Positions 1 to 9,339 of a DNA stretch of 52,102 nucleotides are shown here, in pieces. This stretch comes from Porticoccaceae bacterium (GTDB lineage: Bacteria > Pseudomonadota > Gammaproteobacteria > Pseudomonadales > Porticoccaceae): NCBI GenBank assembly GCA_029212965.1, contig JARGOV010000001.1:80818-132919 (forward strand), written 5' to 3'. The notes under the pieces were generated by a model. The model worked only from the letters and a program-made list of their open reading frames with translations. It was not told the DNA's origin and did not search any database. The position numbers and the translations under genes are program-made. Position 1 is the stretch's first letter. Each line of letters opens with the position of its first letter.

Positions 1-867
1 GGTCTTGGTGAGGAAAATTTCCTTAAACTTTTCTTTCATGGCAGGCCAGCTTTCACGCTCCATCTGTGGTGGGAGTGAGTCGGGATCAAGACCTAATTTC
101 TCAAGTAACAGAGCGTAAAATTTGGTTTCAATAGAACCAATGGAGACGTATTTGCCGTCGCGAGTTTCGTAGGTGTTATAGAAATGCGCACCACTGTCGA
201 GAATGTTTGAGGCCCGTTCGTCACTTTGGGTGCCCCCGGCGTGCATTCCATAGATGGAGGTCATTAACGATAACGCGCCGTCGACCATGCCTGCATCAAC
301 CACCTGCCCCTTGCCTGAATTTTTCACTTCATGCAGGGCAGCGAGTATACCCACGACGATAAACATCGTGCCACCGCCGAAATCGCCAACCAGGTTGAGT
401 GGTGGTGTCGGTGGCTCGTCATTACTTCTGCCGATAGCGTGTAGTGCACCCGACAGGGCGATGTAGTTGAGATCGTGGCCAGCACTTTTAGACAGTGGGC
501 CTTCCTGACCCCAGCCGGTAACGCGACCGAAAACGAGCTTAGGATTGCGTTCGAGACAGACCTCTGGCCCCATGCCCAAGCGCTCCATCACTCCGGGGCG
601 AAAGCCTTCAATGAGGATGTCGGCTTTATCAATGAGTTCAAGTAAGGCTTCAATACCCTCGGGGTTTTTCAGATCAACGGCGATAGACTTACGGCCACGG
701 CCGAGAAAGTTGAATTTGTTTGGCATGGGAATGCCTAGGCCCGACGCCGTTAGTCGGTCAACTCTAATGACCTCTGCCCCCATGTCAGATAGCATCATTG
801 CCGCCATTGGTGCGGGGCCAATGCCCGCAAGCTCGATCACTTTTAGACCCGTTAATGGACCACTCAT
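1..867 (-). CDS. Alpha-methylacyl-CoA racemase / CoA-transferase family III (3' end cut by window edge)
   Basis: The frame stays open from ATG at 867 down to base 1 without a stop, giving the first 289 residues of a protein usually about 350-380 long. The N-terminus (GLKVIELAGIGPAP) is typical of the CaiB/BaiF CoA-transferase III family. The racemase set of catalytic residues can be placed: Arg90 in EGFRPG, His131 and Asp162 in GHDLNY and GDFGGG, and Glu247 in GSIETKFY. That pattern separates alpha-methylacyl-CoA racemases from formyl-CoA transferases of the same fold. Members of this subfamily epimerise 2-methyl-branched acyl-CoAs so that the (S)-isomer can enter beta-oxidation, in the cytoplasm. 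It is divergent from the acyl-CoA dehydrogenase at 1175, which fits branched-chain, isoprenoid or steroid side-chain catabolism (inference). Confidence 0.9.
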   Translation of the reverse strand, partial: MSGPLTGLKVIELAGIGPAPMAAMMLSDMGAEVIRVDRLTASGLGIPMPNKFNFLGRGRKSIAVDLKNPEGIEALLELIDKADILIEGFRPGVMERLGMGPEVCLERNPKLVFGRVTGWGQEGPLSKSAGHDLNYIALSGALHAIGRSNDEPPTPPLNLVGDFGGGTMFIVVGILAALHEVKNSGKGQVVDAGMVDGALSLMTSIYGMHAGGTQSDERASNILDSGAHFYNTYETRDGKYVSIGSIETKFYALLLEKLGLDPDSLPPQMERESWPAMKEKFKEIFLTKT

Positions 868-1174
868 TGGTTTTTCTCCTATTGCTGGCGAGTCACTAGA
901 CTCAATTGTTGTGGTGATAAACAGTTATTCAGCCCACAAGGTATAGCGAAAAACCGAGTGTTGCAATCATGTCTGTAGAATTGGCTGTATGTGCTTTCAT
1001 AACAGTCCTGAAATCGACTATTTAGCATGTCGCCATTACTCTATGACGGCTTGTTCAGTAAAACCTGTAACAGAGGGGTTGAGCAAATAGGCGGGACTTT
1101 TTAGCGTCTTGAATGTAAAGTAAGCGACTGTTTTTTGTGCACACTAACACTTACAGCAATAACTGGAGACTATT
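868..1174. other. Divergent intergenic region between racemase and acyl-CoA dehydrogenase
   Basis: About 300 bases with no convincing gene. It must hold the promoters of the two divergent acyl-CoA genes. A GGAG ribosome binding site lies just before the ATG at 1175. I could not pick out a clear operator palindrome or a -10/-35 pair. Confidence 0.5.
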
Positions 1175-2377
1175 ATGGATTTCGATTATTCCGACAAAGT
1201 ACGGGATCTGCAGCTGCGGGTTCAGGACTTTATGGATCGCGTTATCTACCCCAACGAAGCACTTTTTTATCAACAGCTTGATGACGGTGGCCGCTGGTGC
1301 AAACCGGCTGTACTTGAAGAAATGAAAGATCAAGCGAAAAAAGAGGGGCTGTGGAATCTGTTTTTGCCTGAGAGTGATCGTGGTGCTGGTCTTACTAACC
1401 TTGAGTATGCCCCCCTTTGTGAAATTATGGGTAAAAGCAAGTTTGCCTCAGAGGTGTTTAACTGTTCGGCACCCGATACCGGAAACATGGAAACCATCGA
1501 GCGCTATGGCAGTGACGAGCACAAAGATAAATGGTTAGAGCCTTTGCTGAAGGGTGAAATCCGCTCGGCGTTCTGCATGACTGAACCCCTGGTTGCCTCG
1601 TCTGATGCCACCAATATTGAAACCAGCATCGTGCGCGACGGAGATGAGTACGTTATTAATGGTCGCAAATGGTTCGCCTCCGGTGTCCACGAGCCCGATT
1701 GTAAAATCTGGATTGTGATGGGCAAAACCGATCCCACCGCCGCCAAGCATGTGCAGCAGTCAATGATTTTGGTCGAGCCTGATAGCCCTGGCATTACCGT
1801 TGAGCGTTGGTTGCCAGTGTTCGGCTATGACGATGCCCCACACGGTCACGCCGAAGTGGTTTTTAAAGATGTCAGAGTACCCGCATCCAATATTCTCCTC
1901 GGTGAAGGCCGGGGTTTTGAAATCGCCCAGGGACGTCTTGGCCCAGGCCGTATTCACCATTGTATGCGTGTCATTGGCGTCGCTGAACGCGCCCTTGAGT
2001 TAATGTGCAAGCGGGCGATGGATCGCGTTGCCTTTGGTAAGAAAATTTCTGAGCAGAGTGTCTGGTTAGAACGCATTGCCGATGCTCGCATTAATATTGA
2101 AATGACGCGTCTGCTAACATTAAAAGCCGCTCACATGATGGACACTGTGGGTAATAAAGTTGCCCGCGCTGAAATCGCCATGATTAAAGTCGCAGCACCC
2201 ATTGCCGCACTGAAAATTATTGATGATGCAATTCAAGTCTATGGTGGTTGTGGTGTGACTGAAGATGTCGGTTTGGCGCGCGCCTACGCACACACACGTA
2301 TCCTGCGTATTGCCGACGGCCCTGATGAAGTTCATCGTAATCAAATTGCCCGACTTGAGCTTAAAAAGCATATGTAA
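1175..2377 (+). CDS. Acyl-CoA dehydrogenase (ACAD10/11-like)
   Basis: A 400-residue flavoenzyme that introduces the alpha,beta double bond into an acyl-CoA and passes electrons to ETF. The family order is visible: an N-terminal helical domain (1-125), the FAD/substrate beta-barrel starting at FCMTEP (about 133-138) with NGRKWFASG, and a C-terminal helical domain with YGGCGVTED and the late motif [17 protein letters not shown]. The ADGPDEVH ending resembles ACAD10/ACAD11-type enzymes rather than short-chain dehydrogenases, so long or branched acyl-CoA is the likelier substrate. A GGAG precedes the ATG. EtfAB and ETF-QO encoded at 15-19 kb supply the electron path. The exact substrate cannot be read from the sequence. 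Confidence 0.93.
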   Translation: MDFDYSDKVRDLQLRVQDFMDRVIYPNEALFYQQLDDGGRWCKPAVLEEMKDQAKKEGLWNLFLPESDRGAGLTNLEYAPLCEIMGKSKFASEVFNCSAPDTGNMETIERYGSDEHKDKWLEPLLKGEIRSAFCMTEPLVASSDATNIETSIVRDGDEYVINGRKWFASGVHEPDCKIWIVMGKTDPTAAKHVQQSMILVEPDSPGITVERWLPVFGYDDAPHGHAEVVFKDVRVPASNILLGEGRGFEIAQGRLGPGRIHHCMRVIGVAERALELMCKRAMDRVAFGKKISEQSVWLERIADARINIEMTRLLTLKAAHMMDTVGNKVARAEIAMIKVAAPIAALKIIDDAIQVYGGCGVTEDVGLARAYAHTRILRIADGPDEVHRNQIARLELKKHM

Positions 2378-2427
2378 TTCTGCGTCTTTAAATTGCATCT
2401 GTCAGCGTTGAGAATTTTTCACGCGCT

Positions 2428-2467
2428 AAAAAAGGCCTGTCTTTACTTGTAAGACAGGCCTTTTTAT
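2428..2467 (+). terminator. Rho-independent terminator after the acyl-CoA dehydrogenase
   Basis: A 13-bp stem, AAAGGCCTGTCTT at 2431-2443 pairing with AAGACAGGCCTTT at 2451-2463, with a 7-nt loop and flanking A and T runs. The rest of the gap up to 2724 shows no gene. Confidence 0.9.
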
Positions 2468-2724
2468 TTATCTTCCGTTAAAGATCGGACGCAAGGCTAC
2501 TTACTTTTAGCGTAATCAGCACTCAGTGAATATATGTGGAACAAGTGACCTAACTACAATATTGTCAACAGGGGTATATAAGCCATAAAACTCGTATTAC
2601 CGGATAAGAAGAAGAACGAGAAAAATTCTCAGTACTCCAGCGCACTTAACCTCAGCACTAAAGCCCCGATGCCTTTATAAATATCGATCTCTACAAAAAT
2701 CTAATTTCGTACTATGATAAAAGT

Positions 2725-3396
2725 ATGAAAAGAGTAGTTATAGTACCTCAGTTTTTGGGTTTAAGAATATATAAACGGCAGTGGAAAAGCTTTAGCTTGC
2801 TGATGGCCTTGACGACGTCCCTGTTTATTTTCGCTGAAGACAGCATCGATACTGGTAATAGCGCAAAGCAAATAGACGCTATAGAAAACAATTTGATTTA
2901 TAAAACCGTTGACGCTCAGGGTCGTGTCAGTTTTGGTGATCAACCAGGGCCCGATGCTGTTGAGCTTGAAACGCTAGAGCGCCCCAGATACGAACAAAAC
3001 GTCTCGACACAAGAGTTACAACTCCGTCTCGAGCAAATGGCTGCTACCACCAAACGTTTGCAAGAGGACCGTAAATTGCGATCACAACTGCGTCAGCAAG
3101 AGGGCGAGGCTAAAAAAGCGCAATATCAAGCACCTACCGTTGTAGTCGAAAAGCGAGTTTACCGCTCTAGGTCTTACCCTTACCTTTATAACCCCCACCG
3201 TCGCAAAGGTGAGAAGATACACCGTTCAAGTTCTTCCCTCGGGCTTCACCTTGGTGGTAGTCGTTCGAATTTTCACTATGGCTTTTCTTTCGGCAGTCGG
3301 CAAAGGCATAGCAAAAGTAGAGACCTTCAAACTCCTTATCGCCATGAACAAGACAATATTCGGCAACCAGGTCTGCTTAAGCGTCCTCAGAACTAA
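2725..3396 (+). CDS. Exported DUF4124-like protein with a basic C-terminal half
   Basis: A 223-residue protein. After a long basic N-terminus (1-22) comes a hydrophobic stretch (SFSLLMALTTSLFIFAED), probably a signal peptide. A DUF4124-like segment follows (YKTVDAQGRVSFGDQPG, about 60-76), matching the family pattern Y-K-x-V-D-x-x-G-x-x-x-F-x-D-x-P. Next is a charged coiled-coil-like region rich in Q, R and E (about 98-135). The tail is strongly basic with Ser, Arg and His (about 145-223). DUF4124 proteins are envelope proteins of unknown function in gammaproteobacteria. No strong ribosome binding site precedes the ATG, so the start is uncertain; an internal ATG at 2803 would leave almost no n-region. 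The gene stands alone. Confidence 0.7.
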   Translation: MKRVVIVPQFLGLRIYKRQWKSFSLLMALTTSLFIFAEDSIDTGNSAKQIDAIENNLIYKTVDAQGRVSFGDQPGPDAVELETLERPRYEQNVSTQELQLRLEQMAATTKRLQEDRKLRSQLRQQEGEAKKAQYQAPTVVVEKRVYRSRSYPYLYNPHRRKGEKIHRSSSSLGLHLGGSRSNFHYGFSFGSRQRHSKSRDLQTPYRHEQDNIRQPGLLKRPQN

Positions 3397-3869
3397 ACAA
3401 GTCGGCCATGGCCATGTATCTCATGTGCGATAGACAGGCTGAAGGTAACAGGCATTATTGGGCAGTGTCAGCTTGGCTTGTATGGCACATCTTGCCGATA
3501 AAATTTTCAGAAGAGGCTCTTATCAGAGATTAAGTTGGTGGTGAAAAATTGAAGACTAACTCAAGACTGCAATGAGATTTTATAAGCTAGTGCACACCAC
3601 GAAGTACAACACCCAGTCGTAAAATAGATCAGGATCTTGGCTCAACTTGGGTCCTAAAAAGTCCTTATGCGTTGAATTTGCCTTTATTTCTTAAATTTAT
3701 GAAATCAAATTCATTATTGGGTTGCCCCACGCAGAAATAGGTTTAAAATTAGCCCCCCATTTTTGGCTCACTCGACAACTTCTTTGTCAGCGCGTCATTT
3801 CTTTGTTAGGGCATAAATCAGTAGGCATGGCTTAAGCCCTTAAATTATTGAGGCCGAGTATTCACTAGG
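3397..3869. other. Long intergenic region upstream of nhaD
   Basis: No supported gene. An imperfect nested inverted repeat lies at 3673-3723: TGAATTTG and ATTTC on the left against GAAAT and CAAATTCA on the right, around an AT-rich centre. It could be an operator or a weak hairpin. With the adjacent element at 3870-3927 it suggests a long regulated leader for nhaD (inference). Confidence 0.4.
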
Positions 3870-3927
3870 TGCCTCCCTAATCTTATATGCAGATTTGTAA
3901 ACCAAAGTAACTTGTAATCTGGAGGCA
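3870..3927 (+). promoter_or_regulatory. Possible Shine-Dalgarno-masking element in the nhaD leader
   Basis: The nhaD ribosome binding site GGAGG (3921-3925) lies within GGAGGCA (3921-3927), which is perfectly complementary to TGCCTCC at 3870-3876. Pairing would give a 7-bp helix that hides the site. A competing helix is possible: CAGATT (3890-3895) with AATCTG (3916-3921). Two mutually exclusive helices next to a ribosome binding site is the layout of a translational switch. Both helices are short and I have not calculated their stability, so this is a hypothesis. Confidence 0.4.
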
Positions 3928-3931
3928 ACAA

Positions 3932-5335
3932 TTGATTAAACAGTACACGGCTCTTGCCCTTGGCTTGTTAATGGCCACCCCTTTATGGGCATCCGTTGAA
4001 GGCAGTGGTGTCAAGCTTGAACTGACCCATACCTGGGTGGGCTATCTGGCTATAGGAATTTTTGTTTTCGCTTATATTTTTGTCATTCTTGAAGAAAAAA
4101 TTCATTTGCGAAAATCGAAGCCTGTGCTCCTCGCTGCCGGCCTGATCTGGATTTTAATAGCGCTAGTCTATAACTCACATAATATGCCGCATGAGGTTGA
4201 GTCGGCGATTCGGCACAATTTTCTTGAATATGGTGAGTTGTTTTTCTTCCTGCTTGTTGCAATGACTTACATCAACGCGATGCTTGAGAGGGGTGTTTTC
4301 GATGCCTTACGCAATTGGTTAGTTGATAAAGGTTTTAGCTATCGCAGCTTATTTTGGCTGACGGGCATTCTGGCTTTCTTTATTTCACCCGTTGCCGACA
4401 ACCTGACTACTGCCTTAATTATGTGCGCTGTAGTTTTGGCCGTTGGTACAGGTAAACCAGGGTTCGTCTCTATTGCCTGTATTAATATTGTTGTTGGTGC
4501 TAATGCTGGTGGTGCCTTTAGCCCCTTTGGTGATATCACGACCTTAATGGTCTGGCAAAAGGGTATGGTCGATTTTAGTGAGTTTTTTGTGCTGTTTATT
4601 CCTTCAGCCGTCAATTTCCTAATACCAGCGTTCGTTATGCAATTCGCCCTGCCATCTGGTAAACCTGCGAAAGTTCAGGGTGATCAAGAAGAGCTCAAGT
4701 TCGGAGGTATAACTATTGTAGGCCTGTTTTTATTGACCATAGTTACTGCCGTTTGTTTTCACAATTTCCTGCATATCCCCCCCGTGTTTGGCATGATGCT
4801 TGGCTTGGCCTACCTTAAATTTTACGGTTACTACCTTCTCCAACGCTCAAAGTCATGGACGGCCGCAACAGAAGCCCCCCCTGGTTCAGCATCTGACCCC
4901 TATGATTTTGATGTGTTTTCAAAGATTGCCCAGGCAGAGTGGGATACCTTGTTTTTCTTCTACGGTGTTATCTTAGCTGTTGGAGGTCTCGGCTTTATTG
5001 GTTATTTGGGTATGGCCTCAGAGTTCGTTTACGGCGAGCTTGGAGCTACCACAGCGAATGTACTGGTAGGTATTTTGTCGGCCATTGTTGATAATATTCC
5101 CGTTATGTTTGCGGTGCTGACAATGAACCCTGAAATGTCTCACTTTCAGTGGCTATTGGTAACGTTGACAGCGGGAGTGGGTGGTAGTTTGCTGTCAGTA
5201 GGCTCTGCGGCTGGTGTGGCCCTTATGGGACAGGCCCGGGGGCAGTACACGTTCTTTGGCCATTTGAAGTGGACACCAGTTATAGCCCTAGGTTACGGAG
5301 CTAGCATTTGGGCTCACTTTTTAGTCAACGGTTAA
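3932..5335 (+). CDS. nhaD: Na+/H+ antiporter NhaD
   Basis: A 467-residue polytopic membrane protein of the NhaD/ion-transporter superfamily, which expels Na+ (and Li+) in exchange for H+. Supporting segments are ISPVADNLTTALIM (151-164), VGANAGGAFSPFGDITT (188-204) and the later AIVDNIPVMFAVLTM, all characteristic of NhaD; the N-terminus looks like a cleavable signal or first membrane helix (LALGLLMATPLWAS). The start is a TTG at 3932, chosen because a near-perfect GGAGG at 3921-3925 sits 6 bases upstream. NhaD is typical of marine, halophilic and alkaliphilic gammaproteobacteria. It is transcribed alone and ends at a strong terminator. The leader may be regulated (3870-3927). Confidence 0.95.
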   Translation: MIKQYTALALGLLMATPLWASVEGSGVKLELTHTWVGYLAIGIFVFAYIFVILEEKIHLRKSKPVLLAAGLIWILIALVYNSHNMPHEVESAIRHNFLEYGELFFFLLVAMTYINAMLERGVFDALRNWLVDKGFSYRSLFWLTGILAFFISPVADNLTTALIMCAVVLAVGTGKPGFVSIACINIVVGANAGGAFSPFGDITTLMVWQKGMVDFSEFFVLFIPSAVNFLIPAFVMQFALPSGKPAKVQGDQEELKFGGITIVGLFLLTIVTAVCFHNFLHIPPVFGMMLGLAYLKFYGYYLLQRSKSWTAATEAPPGSASDPYDFDVFSKIAQAEWDTLFFFYGVILAVGGLGFIGYLGMASEFVYGELGATTANVLVGILSAIVDNIPVMFAVLTMNPEMSHFQWLLVTLTAGVGGSLLSVGSAAGVALMGQARGQYTFFGHLKWTPVIALGYGASIWAHFLVNG

Positions 5336-5375
5336 TAGCTAATGAATTGGTCTAGCAGACCATTGTTTTCCACTC

Positions 5376-5416
5376 AAAAAAGCCCGCTTACAGTATTGTA
5401 AACGGGCTTTTTTTTA
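5376..5416. terminator. Bidirectional terminator between nhaD and the aldehyde dehydrogenase
   Basis: AAAAAAGCCCG and CGGGCTTTTTTTT arms with an imperfect TTACA/TGTAA extension around a short loop. Runs of A and T on the two sides allow it to end transcription from both convergent genes. Confidence 0.88.
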
Positions 5417-5450
5417 TACTTTTTTGAAGTGATCACTACGTGGTGTGCAT

Positions 5451-6884
5451 CTACAATTTTAAGCGGTTCAGTAGCCCATACAATCTTTCGTGGGCCTTAG
5501 TATAAGGCGGATAAAACAACTCAGGTTTGCCGACCTTGGGGAAGGTAAAGCGCGGGCGTAACTTACTCATCTCCATAAAGCCTTCATAGCCATGGTAGTG
5601 CCCCATACCACTGGCACCGACACCACCGAAAGGGATACTGTGTTGTAGCACATGAAAAATACAGTTGTTGACCGTGACCCCGCCTGACAAGGTCCCATAA
5701 AATAATTTTTCCTGAGTGGCTTTATCGTTACTGAAAAAATACAGGGCTAGCGGTTTATCACGGGTGTTGATGTACTCGAGAACCTCATCCAGCGAGTCAT
5801 AGCTAATCACGGTGAAAAGAGGACCAAATATTTCTTCTTGGGCAATTCGCATATCCTCATTAACATCCAGCACAAGGTGTGGTGGGAATTTACGCCACTC
5901 ATCATTAAACCCCCCGGTGGTTAACTGCACGGCTTCAGCGCCCTTGGCGACGGCATCATTCAGGGTTTCTTTCAGTCGCGTGTAAGAGCGTTCATCAATA
6001 ATCGATGTGTAATCATCCTTATCAGTATCGGGATAGCGTTCACGCATAATTTTACTGGCGATGCGCACAAAATCATCACGCTTATGCCGGGGTACAAAAA
6101 CGTAGTCTGGTGCAACGCAAGTTTGCCCCGCATTGACATATTTTCCATACATAATACGGCTCACAGCTTCCTGCAAATCATAGTCATCACAAATAATGGT
6201 TGGCGACTTGCCACCAAGTTCCAACGTCACTGGACAAAGATTTTGTGCGGCTGCCGTCATCACATTGATGCCACTTTCTGCAGACCCGGTATAAACAATA
6301 TGATCGAAGGGCAAGCTGGAAAATTCTGAACCGCTAAGACCGGGTAAATAGGCCGCGGTATCGTCACCGAAAGTCTCACGGAACAATTCCTGTAACAACC
6401 GACAAAGGTTTTGCGAGTTAGTAGCAAGTTTGACCATGCAGCGGTTGCCGGATGCCAATGCATTAATAACTGGCCCAATAGATAAATAGAGAGGGTAGTT
6501 CCAGGGGGTTCCAATGCCAATAACCCCTTTAGGCTGGGGAATAACCTCGTTTTTGCCTGTAAAGAACATAATGGAAGTGTGACGGCGCTGGGCTTTCATC
6601 CATTTTTTGAGGTTTTTTCGAGTGTCGCGAGAAGCAGTTAGGCAGCCAAAAATTTCAACCATCTTGGTTTCAGTGGGGTTACGGTGACCAAAGTCCGCAG
6701 AAATGGCAGAGGTAATCGCATCGGTGTTTTTTGTCAGCAGATTTTCAAGTTTAACGAGGTTGTCGAGTCGTTCTTGAAGGGAAGGGTAGGGGTTTTGGAA
6801 ATGAGCATCTTTTTGTGCCTTTAGAATGATCTCTGCTTCAGTTTGTGGGTTTTCACTTATCGGTGATTGACGACCTTGTCCCAT
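5451..6884 (-). CDS. Coniferyl-aldehyde-type aldehyde dehydrogenase
   Basis: A 477-residue NAD(P)-dependent aldehyde dehydrogenase, full length. The catalytic features are in place: PWNYP with Asn129, LELGGKSP with Glu222, and nucleophile Cys256 in GQTCVAPDY. Details such as the late motif IPFGGVGASGMGHYHG and the C-terminus reaching NRLKL resemble the coniferyl aldehyde dehydrogenase/fatty aldehyde dehydrogenase group, which lacks the long oligomerisation tail of other families. Enzymes so named are often broad and also oxidise aliphatic aldehydes, so the physiological substrate is open. AAGGATAAAG precedes the ATG. The neighbouring Baeyer-Villiger-type enzyme makes a role in alcohol or aldehyde breakdown plausible (inference). 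Confidence 0.9.
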   Translation of the reverse strand: MGQGRQSPISENPQTEAEIILKAQKDAHFQNPYPSLQERLDNLVKLENLLTKNTDAITSAISADFGHRNPTETKMVEIFGCLTASRDTRKNLKKWMKAQRRHTSIMFFTGKNEVIPQPKGVIGIGTPWNYPLYLSIGPVINALASGNRCMVKLATNSQNLCRLLQELFRETFGDDTAAYLPGLSGSEFSSLPFDHIVYTGSAESGINVMTAAAQNLCPVTLELGGKSPTIICDDYDLQEAVSRIMYGKYVNAGQTCVAPDYVFVPRHKRDDFVRIASKIMRERYPDTDKDDYTSIIDERSYTRLKETLNDAVAKGAEAVQLTTGGFNDEWRKFPPHLVLDVNEDMRIAQEEIFGPLFTVISYDSLDEVLEYINTRDKPLALYFFSNDKATQEKLFYGTLSGGVTVNNCIFHVLQHSIPFGGVGASGMGHYHGYEGFMEMSKLRPRFTFPKVGKPELFYPPYTKAHERLYGLLNRLKL

Positions 6885-7539
6885 AATTCTTTATCCTTCT
6901 TGCTCTTAAATAAATAACTTGATCGTTTAGAAAGGGTGGCAGTTTCACATGGTGTCAGCAATTTAAGTCAGTGACACTCCCATACTAGCAGTGCTCGTGC
7001 GTGGTTGCTTTTAAAGTGTCAAAAGACATTAAGTGGCGTGACGCAATATGCGACTTCAATATTACTTCATCTTGCCAGCTTGGATGCTGTGACTTGCTCG
7101 TTGAGGTGAATTCATACTATCGGCGATAACGTTAATGTTGGTGGATAATTGAGCTAATGGACGTGTACTACAATCGGCACTCAGTCTTATTTGTCGACAA
7201 GAAATGGAAGTGCCCAAACTGTTGGCACTGACGAGAGAGCAGAGGGCATATCGTTCTCTGCAGCACACTCATGGGTTGCGAGTGTCAAGCTCAATGATCC
7301 GACTAAAAACGTGCGTTTATATCTACCTTGGTGGTTACGTACAGCGTGCGATAGGCTCGCTGAGAGCAGCTACGGTGGGTATTCTTAATATAGATGACGG
7401 CTCTGTTTTAGTGTATTGTAGTTTTAGAAGGGCTGCTGTAATAGGTGGCCTTTTCTTATGTCTGCCATTTTCTTATAGCGATTAAGATGCGTATTTGTCG
7501 CATTTTTTTGATGTCGCTCCACACAAATGAGGTCTAAGC
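6885..7539. other. Long intergenic region between two divergent oxidation genes
   Basis: About 650 bases without a gene I can support. Two overlapping open stretches run on the + strand at 7191-7388 and 7204-7485. The frame before them reads KKWKCPNCWH just before a stop at about 7243, which looks zinc-ribbon-like. This may be a remnant of a broken gene, but I recognise no family and no good ribosome binding site. Confidence 0.3.
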
Positions 7540-9156
7540 ATGTCTAATCAATATGATGCCATTGTCATGGGAGCCGGTATTGCCGGTATGTACCAGTTAA
7601 TCAAACTGCGTGAATTGGGACTCAAGGTTAGAGTCTATGAAACAGGTGATGGCGTCGGCGGTGTCTGGCATTGGAATAATTACCCGGGCTGTCGTTTCGA
7701 TTCTGAAAGTCACACATACGGTTACTCTTTTTCAGACGAGTTACTTCAGGAGTGGAATTGGACCGAGCGTTTTGCACCACAGCCAGAAACCAAGCGCTAC
7801 CTGAATCACGTTGCCGATAAATTTGATCTTCGCAAGGACATACAGTTTAACAGCCGCGTGACCAAGGCGACTTATGATGAAGCCAACACGCAGTGGCAAG
7901 TTGAATTAGAAGACGGTAGTACCGCCAGTGCTCGCTTTTTAATTTCAGCTACTGGCCCGCTATCGGCCTATACCATGCCACGGATTCCCGGTATCGACAG
8001 CTTTAAAGGCGATTACACCCATACAGCGCGCTGGCCCGAAGGGGATACTGGTTGGAAAGGTAATGATTTTAGCGGCCTACGGGTTGGTGTTATTGGCACA
8101 GGTGCCACGGGTACACAAGTAATTCAAGAAGTCGCGAAAACTGCTAAAGAGCTAACAGTTTTTCAGCTGGCTCCCAATTGGTGTGCACCACTGCATAATG
8201 GGCCCATTGAACAAGCTGAAATGGACGATATTAAGGCTAACTATAAAGAAACTTTCGAGTTTCTTAGCACTACCTTTGGCGCTTTTGCACACAAGTTTGT
8301 TGAAACTTCAGCACTTGATGTGTCTGAAGAAGAACGTGAAGCCTTTTTTGAAAAGCTTTATGCCGAGCCTGGTTTTGGGATTTGGTTGGCCAACTACAGC
8401 GATATTATGACTAGCCCAGAGGCAAACGCCCTGATTACTGAATTTATTGCTAAGAAAATTCGACAACGTGTCGATGACCCAGCCGTTGCCGAATTACTCA
8501 TTCCGAAAGATCACGGTTTTGGCACTCGCCGTGTACCGATGGAAACCAGGTACTTCGAAGCCTTTAACCAACCTAATGTACATCTCATTGATCTCAACAA
8601 AACGCCGATTGAAGAAATTATGCCCGAGGGTGTTCGCTGCAGCGACAAACTTTATGAACTCGACTTAATTATCTACGCCACAGGTTTTGATGCCGTAACG
8701 GGTGCACTTAAACGTATCGATATTAGCGGTAAAGGCGGGCAGAAGTTGATTGACAAGTGGGAAGATGGCCCTCGTACTTACTTGGGTATGCAGACAGTCG
8801 GCTTCCCCAATCTCTTTACCCTGGTTGGCCCACATAATGGCGCTACATTCTGTAATATCCCGCGCTGCATTGAGCAGAATGTTGAATGGGTTTCTGATCT
8901 GGTTGGCTATATGAACAATAAGGACCTAGTTGAAGTAGAGCCCACGCTGGCGGCAGAAGATGAGTGGACTCAACATGTCGACGAAATTGCCCAGCATACT
9001 CTGTTTCCCACTGCCGATTCCTGGTTTATGGGTGTAAACCCCAATAACCCTGATGCCAAGCGCACCTTTATGCTGTATGCAGGTGGAGCACCTAATTACA
9101 AGGCAAAATGTGATGATGTGGCTGCGCACGACTACGAGGGCTTTGCCCTTAAATAA
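7540..9156 (+). CDS. Type I Baeyer-Villiger / flavin-containing monooxygenase
   Basis: A 538-residue FAD- and NADPH-dependent monooxygenase. The N-terminal FAD Rossmann motif is GAGIAG (11-16). The Baeyer-Villiger fingerprint FxGxxxHxxxWP is exact at 155-166 (FKGDYTHTARWP). The NADPH-binding Rossmann motif is GTGATG (186-191), and the C-terminal ATGFD motif is present. Type I enzymes insert oxygen next to a ketone, giving esters or lactones; known members act on cyclic ketones, steroids and long-chain ketones. The length and the GGVWHWNNYPGCRFD block match the cyclohexanone-monooxygenase-like group. Opening of such products would need an esterase; three are encoded at 21.6-24.5 kb, but no operon links them. 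The gene is monocistronic with a strong terminator. Confidence 0.92.
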   Translation: MSNQYDAIVMGAGIAGMYQLIKLRELGLKVRVYETGDGVGGVWHWNNYPGCRFDSESHTYGYSFSDELLQEWNWTERFAPQPETKRYLNHVADKFDLRKDIQFNSRVTKATYDEANTQWQVELEDGSTASARFLISATGPLSAYTMPRIPGIDSFKGDYTHTARWPEGDTGWKGNDFSGLRVGVIGTGATGTQVIQEVAKTAKELTVFQLAPNWCAPLHNGPIEQAEMDDIKANYKETFEFLSTTFGAFAHKFVETSALDVSEEEREAFFEKLYAEPGFGIWLANYSDIMTSPEANALITEFIAKKIRQRVDDPAVAELLIPKDHGFGTRRVPMETRYFEAFNQPNVHLIDLNKTPIEEIMPEGVRCSDKLYELDLIIYATGFDAVTGALKRIDISGKGGQKLIDKWEDGPRTYLGMQTVGFPNLFTLVGPHNGATFCNIPRCIEQNVEWVSDLVGYMNNKDLVEVEPTLAAEDEWTQHVDEIAQHTLFPTADSWFMGVNPNNPDAKRTFMLYAGGAPNYKAKCDDVAAHDYEGFALK

Positions 9157-9230
9157 CGACTACTCTATTGATAATCCCTAATAAAGTAGCAGCTAAAACC
9201 AAATGTTTTTAGCGTTAAAAAGCACTAGAA

Positions 9231-9275
9231 CTAAGCCGGGGCTAACGATTACATTGTTAGCCCCGGCTTAGTTTT
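9231..9275 (+). terminator. Terminator with a perfect 16-bp stem after the monooxygenase
   Basis: CTAAGCCGGGGCTAAC (9231-9246) pairs without mismatch with 9256-9271 around a 9-nt loop and is followed by a short T run. Unusually long and GC-rich for this window. Confidence 0.85.
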
Positions 9276-9339
9276 GATCACCATAAAACATACAACTCAT
9301 TATCATAATCCTACGAGAACGTTCTTTATGAGTATTGCT

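Noticed and set aside
545-946. 133-residue plus-strand frame opposite the racemase
   Set aside because: The minus-strand racemase has all catalytic residues, so this is an antisense shadow.
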